DNA of 64,000 nucleotides from Polychytrium aggregatum (Eukaryota > Chytridiomycota > Chytridiomycetes > Polychytriales), in the NCBI RefSeq assembly GCF_025602895.1, contig NW_026516232.1, positions 310,001 through 374,000 on the forward strand, in the 5' to 3' direction. A model generated the notes under the pieces. That model had not been told where the DNA came from, did not search any database, and worked only from the letters and a program-made list of their open reading frames with translations. Shown here piece by piece: positions 53,101 through 63,755 of the stretch (positions are counted from its first letter, which is position 1; each line of letters begins with the position of its first letter). Both the position numbers and the translations under genes were made by a program.

Positions 53101-54049
53101 CGTCAGTGATCGAGACCCCCGATTCACCTCCTTGTTTTGGACAAGTCTGTTCGACCATCTCGGCACCAAGCTGAACATGTCAACCTCGCACCACCAACAA
53201 ACGGATGGACAGTCCGAGCGGACGATCCGCACCCTCGAGCAATACCTGAGGACATACGCCTCGACCAGCCAAGACGACTGGGACATACAGCTGAGTCATG
53301 CAGAGTTTGCATACAACACCGCCAAGTCGAGCACAACTGGCTTGAGCCCCTTTGAGGCGCTCTACGGATTCCAGCCTGATGTTCCCACCTCCTTGACACT
53401 GACCGAGTCCACGGCTGGATTGCCTCCCAAACCAAGTGCCTTTGTCAAAGATCATCAAGTCCGACACAAGATGATCGCCGACGCGCTCACGGATGCGCAA
53501 CAAGTGATGGCGAAGTACTACGACCGCCGACACCAGGATGTCTCCTTTGAAGTTGGAGACCTTGTCTACCTGGACGCCGACAACATCAAGGTCCCCGAAG
53601 CCCAGTCAAAGAAGTTGTTGCCCAAGTACCGAGGACCGTTCAAGATAGCGGCCCGACCCAGTCCCCTCAACTACCTGTTGGACTTGCCACCTGGAAGCAA
53701 GCTCCATCCTGTCTTCCATGTGTCCAAGCTGCGTCGCCACACGACCCGCAGTCCAGCACAGTTCCCCGACGCCGACGAAGGTGTCCCGGACGACGCACCA
53801 CTGGAAGACGACCTCGGACAATACTATACTCAAGAATATGAAGTCGAAAGGATCGTGAGGCACAAGAAAGTGGCTGATGGGTCACTTCGGTTTTATGTCA
53901 AGTGGGTTGGTTACCCACACTCGGGCAACACATGGCAAACACTGGAGGACTTGTCCCATGCACCCGAGGAGCTGAGTAAATACGGTAAACACCTCGAGGA
54001 GCCCCAAATAAAGAGCACACGCAGGGCTCCTCGCAGGAAGCCTTCTTAA
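50117..54049 (+). CDS. pol: Element D copy 1 Pol: protease, RT, RNase H, integrase, chromodomain
   Basis: The frame is open from 50117 in the -1 frame of gag and is entered at the slippery site. An unusual Lys/Asn/Glu-rich linker (about residues 65-90) follows. Protease VDSGAS is near 185, [10 protein letters not shown] at 522 and RNase [11 protein letters not shown] near 675. The integrase has its zinc region, SDRDPRF near 996 and QTDGQSE. A chromodomain (YVKWVGY, TWQTLED) is at about 1241-1295. This family is clearly apart from A, B, C and F in chromodomain sequence. Confidence 0.95.
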   Translation: MPHEVGKRPTLLGGSGALVGDQRRGLLNAVHASPEEVHLAPSPEGETNQVLCVVREVHGGASRLPLHEREEKTKIENQNKKENQEPLRDRTACALTPVKSCVSDASDMCPQAVDVVCNGVLTPQAPAMAEPYPKCPSGRDEANQDQVSPVPPSQVMVQEAVQEDHEESLLYLPATVQGHTVRMMVDSGASCNFVSRRLLQELNIHATKKKSPMSVALADDRVQQCTHQVVLRVALHPKYHPVLLFQVIDTKFDAILGMSWLARAEPTPVVDWKGRTVRVGPDIVLQGMASPNMPPLLSAMQFKRLIKKDTSFLCVVREVDDTDQAGPGPPPVVTKLLDEYKDVFPDQLPQCLPPQRTVDHRIDIEPGSSPPSRPTYQLSLTEMDELKRQLDDLLAHGFIRPSQSPYGAPVLFVKKKEGDLRMCVDYRALNKQTIKNTYPLPRIDELMDRLSGAKVFSKIDLRSGYHQIRIHEDDVHKTAFRTRYGLYEFLVLPFGLTNAPATFMQLMNDVFRQELDNSVIVYLDDILVYSKDEATHEGHVARVLAKLREHKLYAKLSKCEFFKNQVPFLGHVVSGRGIEVDPAKVKSVVEWPPLACVSDVQSFLGLVNYYRRFIPDLARTAGPLTDLLRKECPFVWDHPQRQAFETLKHALTNAPVLAVFDPNTDVSVHTDASDFAVGAVLMQEGRPVAFESRKLSQHEINYPVHEKEQLAIIYALQKFRVYLHGTAKPFKIVTDHQSLRYLDTKKNLSRRQARWMEFLAEYNYEVVYQKGKLNVVPDALSRRPDYQLASLYESTVSVDNTMLDVVRDNIANDKQFGELFRKVSKLPKDDESSEYTVRDGLLLLKKDSRVCVPDIPSLKTKLLQEVHDSPLAGHFGVEKTYDRLAKVAYWPGMKRTVEKYIESCHTCKMVKSRTTREQGLLQPLPVPDRPWTSMSMDLITHLPTTKLDHDAIAVFVDRFSKMAHFVPCQTTCSAPDLALLFFKHVFKHHGLPKSIVSDRDPRFTSLFWTSLFDHLGTKLNMSTSHHQQTDGQSERTIRTLEQYLRTYASTSQDDWDIQLSHAEFAYNTAKSSTTGLSPFEALYGFQPDVPTSLTLTESTAGLPPKPSAFVKDHQVRHKMIADALTDAQQVMAKYYDRRHQDVSFEVGDLVYLDADNIKVPEAQSKKLLPKYRGPFKIAARPSPLNYLLDLPPGSKLHPVFHVSKLRRHTTRSPAQFPDADEGVPDDAPLEDDLGQYYTQEYEVERIVRHKKVADGSLRFYVKWVGYPHSGNTWQTLEDLSHAPEELSKYGKHLEEPQIKSTRRAPRRKPS
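50132..50175 (+). promoter_or_regulatory. Element D copy 1 -1 frameshift signal
   Basis: G GGA AAC (50132-50138) is in gag frame. The 7 nt spacer GGCCGAC is followed by stem CCTACTAG (50146-50153) with CTAGTAGG (50168-50175), a GT bulge, and an inner stem GGCTC/GAGCC. The gag TAG closes the outer 5' arm. Confidence 0.85.
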
Positions 54050-54058
54050 GTGTGGGAG

Positions 54059-54367
54059 TGTAGGAGATGGTATCTCCGACGCTGTGCTGCGCGTACTGCG
54101 CGTACTGCGCGGCGCAGTGGGTCGTGACCTGTGCTGCGCTTTGCGTTTTCACGCACCGCAGGCAGGCCACCGCAGGGTATACCTGCGGGTTGCCCCCGTT
54201 CCCCCCGTTTGTCTGGAGTTCGGTTTTATCGTGAATAAACGTAAGTGCTCCCCGAGCTCACCCGTCCGCTAGAGTAGCCTAGCACCGCCCTGTTCTGCCC
54301 CGTCCTGTCTTGTCTTGTACCCCCTCCCTCCCCGTCTTGCCCCAACGTCCCAGTAGTGGACGTTACA
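54059..54367 (+). repeat. Element D copy 1, 3' LTR
   Basis: It is 309 bp, apparently identical to the 5' LTR, followed by the duplicated gttcc where the E array resumes. Confidence 0.93.
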
Positions 54368-54434
54368 GTTCCGATCTCTCCTGTGAGGCTCTGCCGTGAG
54401 CCTGTCTGTCTGCCCAAGGCCCCCGCCGTCTGCC
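54368..54434 (+). repeat. Element E copy 2 leader array, last unit
   Basis: This is the remainder of the array unit split by D copy 1. It leads directly to the gag-pol start region. Confidence 0.88.
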
Positions 54435-54472
54435 CGACGCCCGAACTTGCTGGGGAGGCCCTGCCAGTACCC

Positions 54473-57400
54473 ATGACGGAGGAGACAATTACTTTTGAAG
54501 ACCTTATTGCAGGGGAGTGGAAGCAATTCTGCAGTGTGGATGGCGACCTCAATCGGCTTGCCATCTCACTCACCCCCGAACAGCAAACCCTGGTCAGAAC
54601 ATTTTCTGCCAATTATCGACTCCGAGGACCCGCTGCAACGGACGTTCAACACACCCAACGCCAGTGGGAGATCAAGGTTGCTTTCCTCAGAAAGCTGGAG
54701 GCTGCGGTGCCGCCTTTCAAAGGCAGCCGCGAGGCCGGCACTGTGAATGCCTTCCTTGTTTCAATGGATCAGGTTTTCTCGTATGCGGAGGACTACTATG
54801 TCGGACCAGCCCAGGTCCAGGCTGCCGCGACCCACTTCCAAGACAAAGCTCACACATGGTGGTTCTCGCAGGACAACGCTGCCATGAGGTCCTCGTTAGA
54901 CTCGTGGCAGAGCCTGCGGGACATCATAGTGGCAACATTCATTCCTGCGGACTCAGCCACAAAGGCTGAACAGGAACTTAAAGCCTTTTGCCAAGCAAAG
55001 AAGCTTCGAAGCCTCTCCAAGTATATCGAGCGATTCCTGGAGCTCTCCGCAGCCGCAACAAAATTGACCACCTTTTCGAAGACCGGCTACTTCGTGGGCG
55101 GCCTTCACGACTCAGTGAGGCCGTATGTCCAGATGCTGCCTAACTACGAGACGGAGCTCCGCGAGGACATTCCAGCACTGATCCGAGAGACGCTTCGTCT
55201 CGGCAGCATCTGGGACAAACAAGCTGCAACGGCTTATCAGCCCCCGCCTCCGCCGCCGCTCCCGCAAGTAGTCCCCATGGACATCGATGCTATCCATAGG
55301 GGACCAAGAGGTAGTGGCTCGTACCTCTCCTCACGAGAGAGAGAGTTCCTTATACGAAACAAAGGGTGTTTCTACTGCCGCAAAGCCAATGCTGGGCATG
55401 TAGCCGCCCGTTGCCCGGAGAAGGAGAGGAACAAGACCCGTCAGAGAATCCCCGTGCGACAAGTCACGGCGACCTACGACCCCTACGAGCAAACGAACGC
55501 CTCCCACAGCTACCGATTGGAACCTCCTAATGCCACCGAGCCAAGACAGTCTCATGTTGGAAGCGATGACTCCCCTCAGTACGTATTCGGACCTGCTGCT
55601 CCGGACAATCGTGACAAGCCTGGACTAACGGGTTGCCGCTCTCCAGTCAAGGTTGAACAAGTTCAAGGAGAGCAGACCCGTGGCCAGGAAGTCACGAGAA
55701 GTCCGCATGGGAGCGCAGATGCCGAGGTACATGAGGGTGATGTCTACGCTTGCCAAATAAAGACACTACCAAGTTCAATCGACCTGACGAGAGTGGTCGG
55801 GAAGCGAAGAGAGCCACCGCACGAAGGAGCAATGAACGCCATATCAGAGAGCGCTTGCTTCCACTTCGTGGGTGCTGCTGGGGGACCAACCGGCATTCAA
55901 AAGCGCATCCGGTTCCTGCGAGACTCTGGAGCCAAGGGCAACGTTATCAAGCAAGCCCTAGCCCAGAGTCTAGGATGCAAGATGATCCCCTGCGATATAC
56001 AGCTACGATTTGCGGACGATCGCACTTCTGTCTCGACAACAGCCACGGTCATCAGCCTCCGATGTGGATCGTACACGAGGCTCATCAATTGTGTTGTCGC
56101 CGACATTAAAGATGACCTCATCCTGGGCAATCCATTCGATGAGGAGGTCCGCGTCCTGGATCAGAGGACCCAGGAGGGTCGGACAAGGATCACTTTCGTG
56201 GATCGGCGTAACACCCGACATGTTTGGACCAGCCTGCCAGCCGTGAAGGATCAACGAGTTAGGGCGATCCACATCGAAGCGGTATCCTTCAAGCAGCTCC
56301 AGAGAGAACTCAAAGAAGATGAAGTGCAGGTTGGAGTCGTCTTGGTAAGCCAATCCGAGGTCACCCAGATTAACAGAAACCCGAACGATAAGTCGCTGGC
56401 GGAACAGAAGGAGGAATACCTGGCCAAGCTTCCGCCAGCCATCCGATCTGTCCTGGAGAGATACATGGACGTATTCGAGGACCCCAAAGGTCTGCCCCCG
56501 CCTCGGCCGGAAGATCAGCACATCGAGCTGATCGATTCGAGGAAGCCTCCACCGTACAGACCCATCTTCCACTTGAGTCCCGAGGAGTTGACGGTGCTGA
56601 AGGCCAAGCTGGACGAGTTGCTCGAGAAGGGGCATATCCGCCCCTCGACTTCCAACTACGGTGCTCCGGTACTCTTTGTCAAAAAGGCTGACGGCACATT
56701 ACGTATGTGTGTGGACTACAGGGCATTGAACGCCAACACGGTCAAGAACCGCACTCCGCTTCCGTTCATTGCGGAGATGCGGGACCGCTTGGCAAACAAA
56801 AGATTCTTCAGCGGACTCGATGTTCGCGACGGGTTCAACACGGTCCGCATGGATGAAGGCAGCATTGCGAAGACGGCCTTTCGGACAAGATATGGAACAT
56901 TTGAATACCTAGTAATGCCGATGGGGCTTACCAACTCCCCGGCCTGCTTCATGACGATGATGAACCGCATATTTCACGAGTTCTACGACAAGTTTATGGT
57001 CGCCTATGTCGACGATGTCCTTGTCTACTCGGACACTTTAGAAGAGCATGCAGCCCACCTGGAGCGAGTTCTCAAGAAGTTTAAGGAGAACGGCCTCTAT
57101 GCCAAGTTGATGAAGTGCAGCTTCGCTCAGGAATCGGTCCCGTTCTGTGGACATGAGGTGTCCAGACATGGGCTGAGTATCACGAAGGACAAGGCCAACG
57201 CTGTCCTGGACTTTGGCCAGCTGTCCTCGATCACGGATGTGCAAGCCTTCCTGGGACTCACCAACTGGGTGAAGGACTTCATCCCCGGATACGCCGAGAT
57301 ATGTCTGCCATTGACAGGGCTACTTCCGAAGAACACCGGATGGATATGGACCGAACAGGAACAGACCGCGGTAAGGGTGCTTCAGCACCACATATCGTCA

Positions 57401-59380
57401 TACCCGGTCCTGAGATTCTACGACACCCAACTGCCGGTCGAGGTCCACTCTGACGCCTCCCGCTATGCGGGGGGTGGGGTGATCTTGCAACGATTCGACG
57501 ATGGGCTTCACCCCATCCTGTATTGGTCCAGGAAGTGGACGAACACTGAACGCAACTACTCGACGTACGAGCATGAACTGCTGGCATTGCATGATTTAGT
57601 CAAACATGGTCGGCCATATCTGATGGGTTGCCAGTTCCATGTGGTTACGGACCATAAGGCACTCATCTGGCTCAACACCCAAGCCAATATCAATCGACGC
57701 CAGGCCCGGTGGATCCTGGATTTTCAAGATTATGACTTCACTATTGAACATGTCCCCGGATCTCGAAACACAATCGCAGATGTACTCAGTCGAGCGCCAT
57801 GCCACAGGCCCCTCTGCTCCAAGTGTAGGGGGAAGATTGACTCGGACACAGCTGCAGTCGATGTGAGGCCGGTCACGACCAGTCTCTCTGCCTCTTCCCT
57901 CCGTGACGAAGTAGGAGACGCTCTGGGGAACGATGAATTGGCAATGACACTGCAGAAGTATCTCGATGGTCAGGATGTAGATGGCCGCTCCAAGGACGCA
58001 CCACTGGAGCGTCTTACAAGAGTGGATGGCCTGATCTTTTACGACCACGATCGACTCTACGTCCCGAAGGTGGAGTCGATACGAACACGGATCCTTCAAG
58101 AGCACCACGACGTCATCACTGTGGGCCATGTTGGACAGCTACGGACGCTCGAAAAGATTTCGCGCCAGTTCTGGTGGCCCACGTTGCGAGCGGATGTGAC
58201 CCGCTATGTTGCAGCATGCGAGGTGTGCCAGAAGTCCAAACCCCGCAACCACCTCCTCGACGGCCTGCTGCATCCGTTGCCCATCCCTGAGGAACGATTC
58301 AGCTCGGTGTCCATGGACTTTGCCTTTATGCCACTGTCGAAGAAAGGCAACGACAAGTGTCTGATCCTGGTGGATCGACTCACCAAGCTGGCACGGTTCG
58401 TTCCGTGCACAACCAAGTCCACGGCCGAGGACGTGGCATTGTTGTTTATTCAATACTGGGTCGTCTCCTTCGGACTCCCGACGGAGCTAATCTCGGACCG
58501 AGACTCCCTTTTCACATCGAACTTTTGGATAAAAGTCCTGACCACGCTTAAGATTTCCCAGAAGCTTACGACGGCCCGGCACCAACAGGCCAATGGCCAA
58601 GCCGAAGCAACGGTCAAGGACCTCAAGCAAAGACTGGTCCCATTCGCCAACTACAAGGGCGATAATTGGGACGAGGTGGTGCACCTGCTGGAGTTTGGAC
58701 ACAACGACTCGGTGCACACCTCCACCGGATTCTCCCCATTCTATTTGGCATTCGGGGTACACCCAAGGACGATGCCCGGCAACGAGCATGCCACCGATGA
58801 TCGAGTGGCAACCTGGAGTCTCCTGGAGGACCTCGAAGCCATACGAAGGATTGCAACACAACAACTCCAGGAGGCTCAGGATCATCAAACCCGGAGCGGG
58901 AACGAGAGAAGACAGGCGGGGGAGGAGCTCAAGGTTGGAGACATGGTCCTCCTTGAGCGCGAAGGTATCAACTGGGAGGCCCACAAGTTCAGGCCAGACC
59001 AAATCATCCCGCGTCGGCTGGGTCCGTTCAAGATTACGGAGATCGAAGGACTCAACCACACCCTGGAGCTACCCCCTACACTAAGCCACATACACCCGAC
59101 ATTCCACCGCAAACTCCTGCGGAAGTTTATTGAGACGCCGGACGACTTCGCTTCAAGAGCGACTTACACAAGACCACCTGCAATCTCGGACGTCGAACCA
59201 ATATTCAAGGTGGAGAAGTTGGTCAACGACAGAAAATACCGCAGGAAGCAACAGTACCTGGTACTGTGGGAAGGATATCCCCTTGAAGATGCCACTTGGG
59301 AATACGAAGACAACATCGCGGATGATGTGATAGGAGATTACTGGAGAGAGAAGGATGTGGGTGTAGGGAGTAGTATGTAG
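54473..59380 (+). CDS. gag-pol: Element E copy 2 Gag-Pol single polyprotein
   Basis: The 1635-residue frame reads the same as copy 1, displaced by 12,254 bp. All domains listed for copy 1 are present. The frame stays open upstream through the array fragment into the D LTR, but MTEETITFEDL is the natural start shared by both copies. D copy 1 in the leader probably blocks normal expression. Confidence 0.94.
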   Translation: MTEETITFEDLIAGEWKQFCSVDGDLNRLAISLTPEQQTLVRTFSANYRLRGPAATDVQHTQRQWEIKVAFLRKLEAAVPPFKGSREAGTVNAFLVSMDQVFSYAEDYYVGPAQVQAAATHFQDKAHTWWFSQDNAAMRSSLDSWQSLRDIIVATFIPADSATKAEQELKAFCQAKKLRSLSKYIERFLELSAAATKLTTFSKTGYFVGGLHDSVRPYVQMLPNYETELREDIPALIRETLRLGSIWDKQAATAYQPPPPPPLPQVVPMDIDAIHRGPRGSGSYLSSREREFLIRNKGCFYCRKANAGHVAARCPEKERNKTRQRIPVRQVTATYDPYEQTNASHSYRLEPPNATEPRQSHVGSDDSPQYVFGPAAPDNRDKPGLTGCRSPVKVEQVQGEQTRGQEVTRSPHGSADAEVHEGDVYACQIKTLPSSIDLTRVVGKRREPPHEGAMNAISESACFHFVGAAGGPTGIQKRIRFLRDSGAKGNVIKQALAQSLGCKMIPCDIQLRFADDRTSVSTTATVISLRCGSYTRLINCVVADIKDDLILGNPFDEEVRVLDQRTQEGRTRITFVDRRNTRHVWTSLPAVKDQRVRAIHIEAVSFKQLQRELKEDEVQVGVVLVSQSEVTQINRNPNDKSLAEQKEEYLAKLPPAIRSVLERYMDVFEDPKGLPPPRPEDQHIELIDSRKPPPYRPIFHLSPEELTVLKAKLDELLEKGHIRPSTSNYGAPVLFVKKADGTLRMCVDYRALNANTVKNRTPLPFIAEMRDRLANKRFFSGLDVRDGFNTVRMDEGSIAKTAFRTRYGTFEYLVMPMGLTNSPACFMTMMNRIFHEFYDKFMVAYVDDVLVYSDTLEEHAAHLERVLKKFKENGLYAKLMKCSFAQESVPFCGHEVSRHGLSITKDKANAVLDFGQLSSITDVQAFLGLTNWVKDFIPGYAEICLPLTGLLPKNTGWIWTEQEQTAVRVLQHHISSYPVLRFYDTQLPVEVHSDASRYAGGGVILQRFDDGLHPILYWSRKWTNTERNYSTYEHELLALHDLVKHGRPYLMGCQFHVVTDHKALIWLNTQANINRRQARWILDFQDYDFTIEHVPGSRNTIADVLSRAPCHRPLCSKCRGKIDSDTAAVDVRPVTTSLSASSLRDEVGDALGNDELAMTLQKYLDGQDVDGRSKDAPLERLTRVDGLIFYDHDRLYVPKVESIRTRILQEHHDVITVGHVGQLRTLEKISRQFWWPTLRADVTRYVAACEVCQKSKPRNHLLDGLLHPLPIPEERFSSVSMDFAFMPLSKKGNDKCLILVDRLTKLARFVPCTTKSTAEDVALLFIQYWVVSFGLPTELISDRDSLFTSNFWIKVLTTLKISQKLTTARHQQANGQAEATVKDLKQRLVPFANYKGDNWDEVVHLLEFGHNDSVHTSTGFSPFYLAFGVHPRTMPGNEHATDDRVATWSLLEDLEAIRRIATQQLQEAQDHQTRSGNERRQAGEELKVGDMVLLEREGINWEAHKFRPDQIIPRRLGPFKITEIEGLNHTLELPPTLSHIHPTFHRKLLRKFIETPDDFASRATYTRPPAISDVEPIFKVEKLVNDRKYRRKQQYLVLWEGYPLEDATWEYEDNIADDVIGDYWREKDVGVGSSM

Positions 59381-59410
59381 TTAGAAATTTGATTTCAAAT
59401 TTAGGGGGGG

Positions 59411-59711
59411 TGTGACACGATTGAGGATAATCGAGGTATAGCCGTGAGCGAGAGCTTTCTTACGATACCGATTTCATCCAGAACGGATGAGAACTGACTG
59501 CTGTAGCACCGTGGGAAAGATAGTAGTGTATCGAGGGAGTAGTCCTGGGTTACTGTGTGTGTGTGTGTAGCTGGGGAACGGATAAGGAAATGGTGCGCGC
59601 TCCTGTATGACTCTGGGCGCGTCAACGCGTCAGGCTGCTGGACATATAAGGCCGCCCCCTCGCCCTGCTCTGCTGGAGATCATCTGGAAAAATATAGTGG
59701 CCTTGGCTACA
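59411..59711 (+). repeat. Element E copy 2, 3' LTR
   Basis: It is 301 bp, apparently identical to 47157-47457. The right flank gtcca lies in the D gag gene, so the E pair was inserted in a D element whose left part is not in the window. Confidence 0.92.
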
Positions 59712-60017
59712 GTCCAGTACCATGGCCGCCAGTTCTACCCGCAGCTGGCAGGCGGCCATCGGTCTCATCACGTCCCAGCCCGTCCGCCTCGCCCGGCCCC
59801 GCCCGCAAGACCCATGCCTGAGCCCATGGACGTTGACGTCAACGCCATGGAGGCTCGTGGCCCTCCCCGCTCCCGGTTCCAGCAAGCTGCCACTGTCTCC
59901 CCCAAGGACAGACAGAAGCAGGAGGACCTCCGCCATGGTTCCTGCTTCTTCTGTCACCGACCGGGACACCAGGCCAAGGAGTGCCCCATGAAGTCGGGAA
60001 ACGGCCGACCCTACTAG
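59712..60017 (+). pseudogene. gag: Element D copy 3 gag fragment
   Basis: The C-terminal part of gag has the Pro-rich linker and knuckle [14 protein letters not shown]. The apparent longer frame starts in the E LTR and is chance. Confidence 0.88.
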
Positions 60018-63000
60018 GTGGCTCTGGAGCCCTAGTAGGAGACCAACGCCGTGGATTGCTCAATGCAGTCCACGCGTCTCCAGAGGAAGTTCACCTCGCC
60101 CCCTCCCCCGAAGGAGAAACAAACCAAGTGTTGTGCGTCGTGCGAGAGGTGCATGGTGGCGCAAGCCGCCTGCCTCTCCACGAACGTGAAGAGAAAACCA
60201 AAATTGAAAACCAAAACAAAAAAGAAAATCAAGAACCCTTGAGGGACAGGACCGCCTGTGCCCTCACCCCTGTCAAGTCGTGTGTGTCGGATGCTTCCGA
60301 CATGTGTCCGCAAGCCGTGGACGTCGTGTGCAATGGCGTGCTGACGCCGCAGGCCCCCGCAATGGCCGAACCCTATCCAAAATGTCCGAGTGGCCGTGAT
60401 GAAGCCAACCAAGACCAAGTGTCGCCCGTTCCCCCAAGTCAAGTCATGGTGCAGGAGGCTGTGCAGGAGGACTATGAAGAGTCCCTGCTGTACCTCCCTG
60501 CCACCGTCCAAGGTCACACCGTCCGAATGATGGTGGACTCTGGAGCAAGCTGCAACTTTGTCAGCAGACGCTTGCTCCAGGAGCTCAACATACATGCAAC
60601 CAAGAAGAAGTCGCCGATGAGTGTGGCGCTTGCAGACGATCGTGTGCAGCAGTGCACACACCAAGTGGTCCTGCGAGTGGCCCTCCATCCCAAGTACCAT
60701 CCTGTCCTGTTGTTCCAAGTGACCGACACCAAGTTCGATGCCATCCTCGGCATGAGCTGGCTTGCTCGTGCCGAGCCGACTCCAGTCGTCGACTGGAAAG
60801 GCCGCACTGTCCGTGTTGGCCCTGACATTGTCCTGCAGGGCATGGCCTCACCCAACATGCCACCTCTCCTCTCAGCCATGCAATTCAAGAGGCTGATCAA
60901 GAAGGACACGTCGTTCCTCTGTGTCGTGCGTGAGGTCGACGACACCGACCAAGCCGGTCCCGGTCCCCCGCCTGTGGTGACCAAGCTGCTCGACGAGTAC
61001 AAGGACGTATTCCCCGACCAGTTGCCACAATGCCTGCCACCCCAACGCACCGTCGATCATCGCATCGACATCGAACCAGGCTCGTCGCCTCCGTCAAGAC
61101 CGACGTACCAATTGTCGCTGACGGAGATGGACGAACTCAAGCGCCAGTTGGATGACCTCCTCGCCCATGGGTTCATCCGCCCGAGCCAGTCACCCTATGG
61201 TGCACCAGTGCTCTTTGTCAAGAAGAAAGAAGGTGATCTCAGGATGTGCGTCGACTATCGCGCACTAAACAAACAGACCATCAAGAACACCTACCCGTTG
61301 CCAAGGATCGACGAGTTGATGGATCGTCTGAGTGGAGCAAAGGTCTTTAGCAAGATTGACCTCCGCTCAGGCTACCATCAGATCCGCATCCACGAGGATG
61401 ATGTCCACAAGACCGCCTTCAGGACTCGCTACGGACTGTACGAGTTCCTAGTGCTGCCGTTCGGATTGACGAACGCACCTGCCACGTTCATGCAGCTGAT
61501 GAACGATGTGTTCCGCCAAGAGCTCGACAACTCTGTCATCGTGTACCTGGATGATATCCTTGTGTACAGCAAGGATGAAGCGACCCATGAAGGTCATGTC
61601 GCCCGCGTGCTGGCCAAGCTACGCGAGCACAAGTTGTATGCCAAACTGTCCAAGTGTGAGTTCTTCAAGAATCAAGTCCCGTTCCTGGGACACGTTGTCT
61701 CAGGAAGAGGAATCGAAGTCGACCCCGCCAAGGTCAAGTCTGTGGTCGAGTGGCCGCCGCTCGCATGCGTCTCTGACGTGCAGTCGTTTCTCGGTCTCGT
61801 CAACTACTACCGCCGATTCATCCCCGATCTGGCGCGCACTGCCGGTCCACTCACAGACCTACTCCGCAAAGAGTGCCCCTTCGTGTGGGACCACCCACAA
61901 CGCCAAGCGTTCGAGACCCTCAAGCACGCCTTGACGAACGCTCCTGTCCTCGCTGTGTTCGACCCGAACACGGATGTCTCCGTGCACACCGACGCCTCCG
62001 ACTTTGCGGTGGGAGCTGTTTTGATGCAGGAGGGAAGGCCCGTTGCCTTCGAGTCGCGCAAACTGTCCCAACACGAGATCAACTATCCCGTGCACGAGAA
62101 GGAGCAGCTTGCGATCATCTACGCGCTGCAGAAGTTCCGAGTGTACCTCCACGGTACCGCCAAGCCCTTCAAGATTGTGACGGACCACCAGTCACTGCGT
62201 TACCTCGACACCAAGAAGAACCTGAGCCGACGCCAAGCGCGATGGATGGAGTTCCTCGCCGAGTACAACTACGAGGTTGTATACCAGAAAGGCAAACTCA
62301 ATGTGGTGCCTGACGCACTGTCCCGACGCCCCGACTACCAATTGGCGTCACTGTACGAGTCGACTGTCAGTGTCGACAACACGATGCTGGATGTTGTCCG
62401 AGACAACATCGCCAACGACAAACAGTTCGGAGAACTGTTCCGAAAGGTGTCTAAGCTCCCCAAGGACGACGAATCGTCCGAGTACACAGTGCGTGATGGC
62501 CTGCTCCTCCTGAAGAAGGACAGCCGTGTCTGTGTGCCGGACATTCCGTCGCTGAAGACCAAGTTGCTCCAAGAGGTCCACGACTCGCCCCTCGCTGGAC
62601 ACTTTGGAGTCGAGAAGACATACGACCGACTGGCCAAAGTCGCATACTGGCCTGGAATGAAGCGCACCGTCGAGAAGTACATCGAGTCCTGCCATACCTG
62701 CAAGATGGTCAAAGTCGAGCACAACTGGTTTGAGCCCCTTTGAGGCGCTCTACGGATTCCAGCCTGATGTTCCCACCTCCTTGACACTGACCGAGTCCAC
62801 GGCTGGATTGCCTCCCAAACCAAGTGCCTTTGTCAAAGATCATCAAGTCCGACACAAGATGATCGCCGACGCGCTCACGGATGCGCAACAAGTGATGGCG
62901 AAGTACTACGACCGCCGACACCAGGATGTCTCCTTTGAAGTTGGAGACCTTGTCTACCTGGACGCCGACAACATCAAGGTCCCCGAAGCCCAGTCAAAGA

Positions 63001-63437
63001 AGTTGTTGCCCAAGTACCGAGGACCGTTCAAGATAGCGGCCCGACCCAGTCCCCTCAACTACCTGTTGGACTTGCCACCTGGAAGCAAGCTCCATCCTGT
63101 CTTCCATGTGTCCAAGCTGCGTCGCCACACGACCCGCAGTCCAGCACAGTTCCCCGACGCCGACGAAGGTGTCCCGGACGACGCACCACTGGAAGACGAC
63201 CTCGGACAATACTATACTCAAGAATATGAAGTCGAAAGGATCGTGAGGCACAAGAAAGTGGCTGATGGGTCACTTCGGTTTTATGTCAAGTGGGTTGGTT
63301 ACCCACACTCGGGCAACACATGGCAAACACTGGAGGACTTGTCCCATGCACCCGAGGAGCTGAGTAAATACGGTAAACACCTCGAGGAGCCCCAAATAAA
63401 GAGCACACGCAGGGCTCCTCGCAGGAAGCCTTCTTAA
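59981..63437 (+). pseudogene. pol: Element D copy 3 pol, integrase core deleted and frameshifted
   Basis: Protease, RT and RNase H are intact. At about 62710 the sequence jumps from the integrase zinc region (CHTCKMVK) to a point about 476 bp further on in D copy 1, joined at a short AAGTC-type repeat. The deletion removes the whole catalytic core with its D, D and E residues and shifts the frame, so the first frame stops at 62743. The GPF region and chromodomain continue in the other frame from 62730 to 63437. Confidence 0.92.
59996..60039 (+). promoter_or_regulatory. Element D copy 3 -1 frameshift signal
   Basis: GGGAAAC (59996-60002), a 7 nt spacer and the two-part stem are unchanged from copy 1. 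Confidence 0.75.
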
Positions 63438-63446
63438 GTGTGGGAG

Positions 63447-63755
63447 TGTAGGAGATGGTATCTCCGACGCTGTGCTGCGCGTACTGCGCGTACTGCGCGG
63501 CGCAGTGGGTCGTGACCTGTGCTGCGCTTTGCGTTTTCACGCACCGCAGGCAGGCCACCGCAGGGTATACCTGCGGGTTGCCCCCGTTCCCCCCGTTTGT
63601 CTGGAGTTCGGTTTTATCGTGAATAAACGTAAGTGCTTCCCGAGCTCACCCGTCCGCTAGAGTAGCCTAGCACCGCCCTGTTCTGCCCTGTCCTGTCTTG
63701 TCTTGTACCCCCTCCCTCCCCGTCTTGCCCCAACGTCCCAGTAGTGGACGTTACA
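63447..63755 (+). repeat. Element D copy 3, 3' LTR
   Basis: It is 309 bp with a few substitutions from copy 1. The right flank aacga (63756-63760) is A sequence; the matching left flank is not in the window. Confidence 0.92.

Larger units (their letters stand above)
48901..54367 (+). mobile_element. Element D copy 1, complete chromovirus in the E leader array
   Basis: This 5467 bp element has 309 bp LTRs (48901-49209 and 54059-54367) that look identical, and a perfect duplication gttcc (48896-48900 and 54368-54372). Gag and Pol are intact, so it may be active. Confidence 0.95.
59712..63755 (+). mobile_element. Element D copy 3, 5' truncated with integrase deletion
   Basis: It begins at the gag position equal to 49848 of D copy 1 and keeps the rest of gag, a damaged pol and the 3' LTR. 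It also carries scattered substitutions relative to copy 1 (for example DHEES to DYEES and VIDTK to VTDTK), so it is the most diverged of the three. Confidence 0.92.

Noticed and set aside
62730-63437. Separate 235-codon gene after D copy 3 pol
   Set aside because: It is the frameshifted end of pol (GPF region and chromodomain), not an independent gene.
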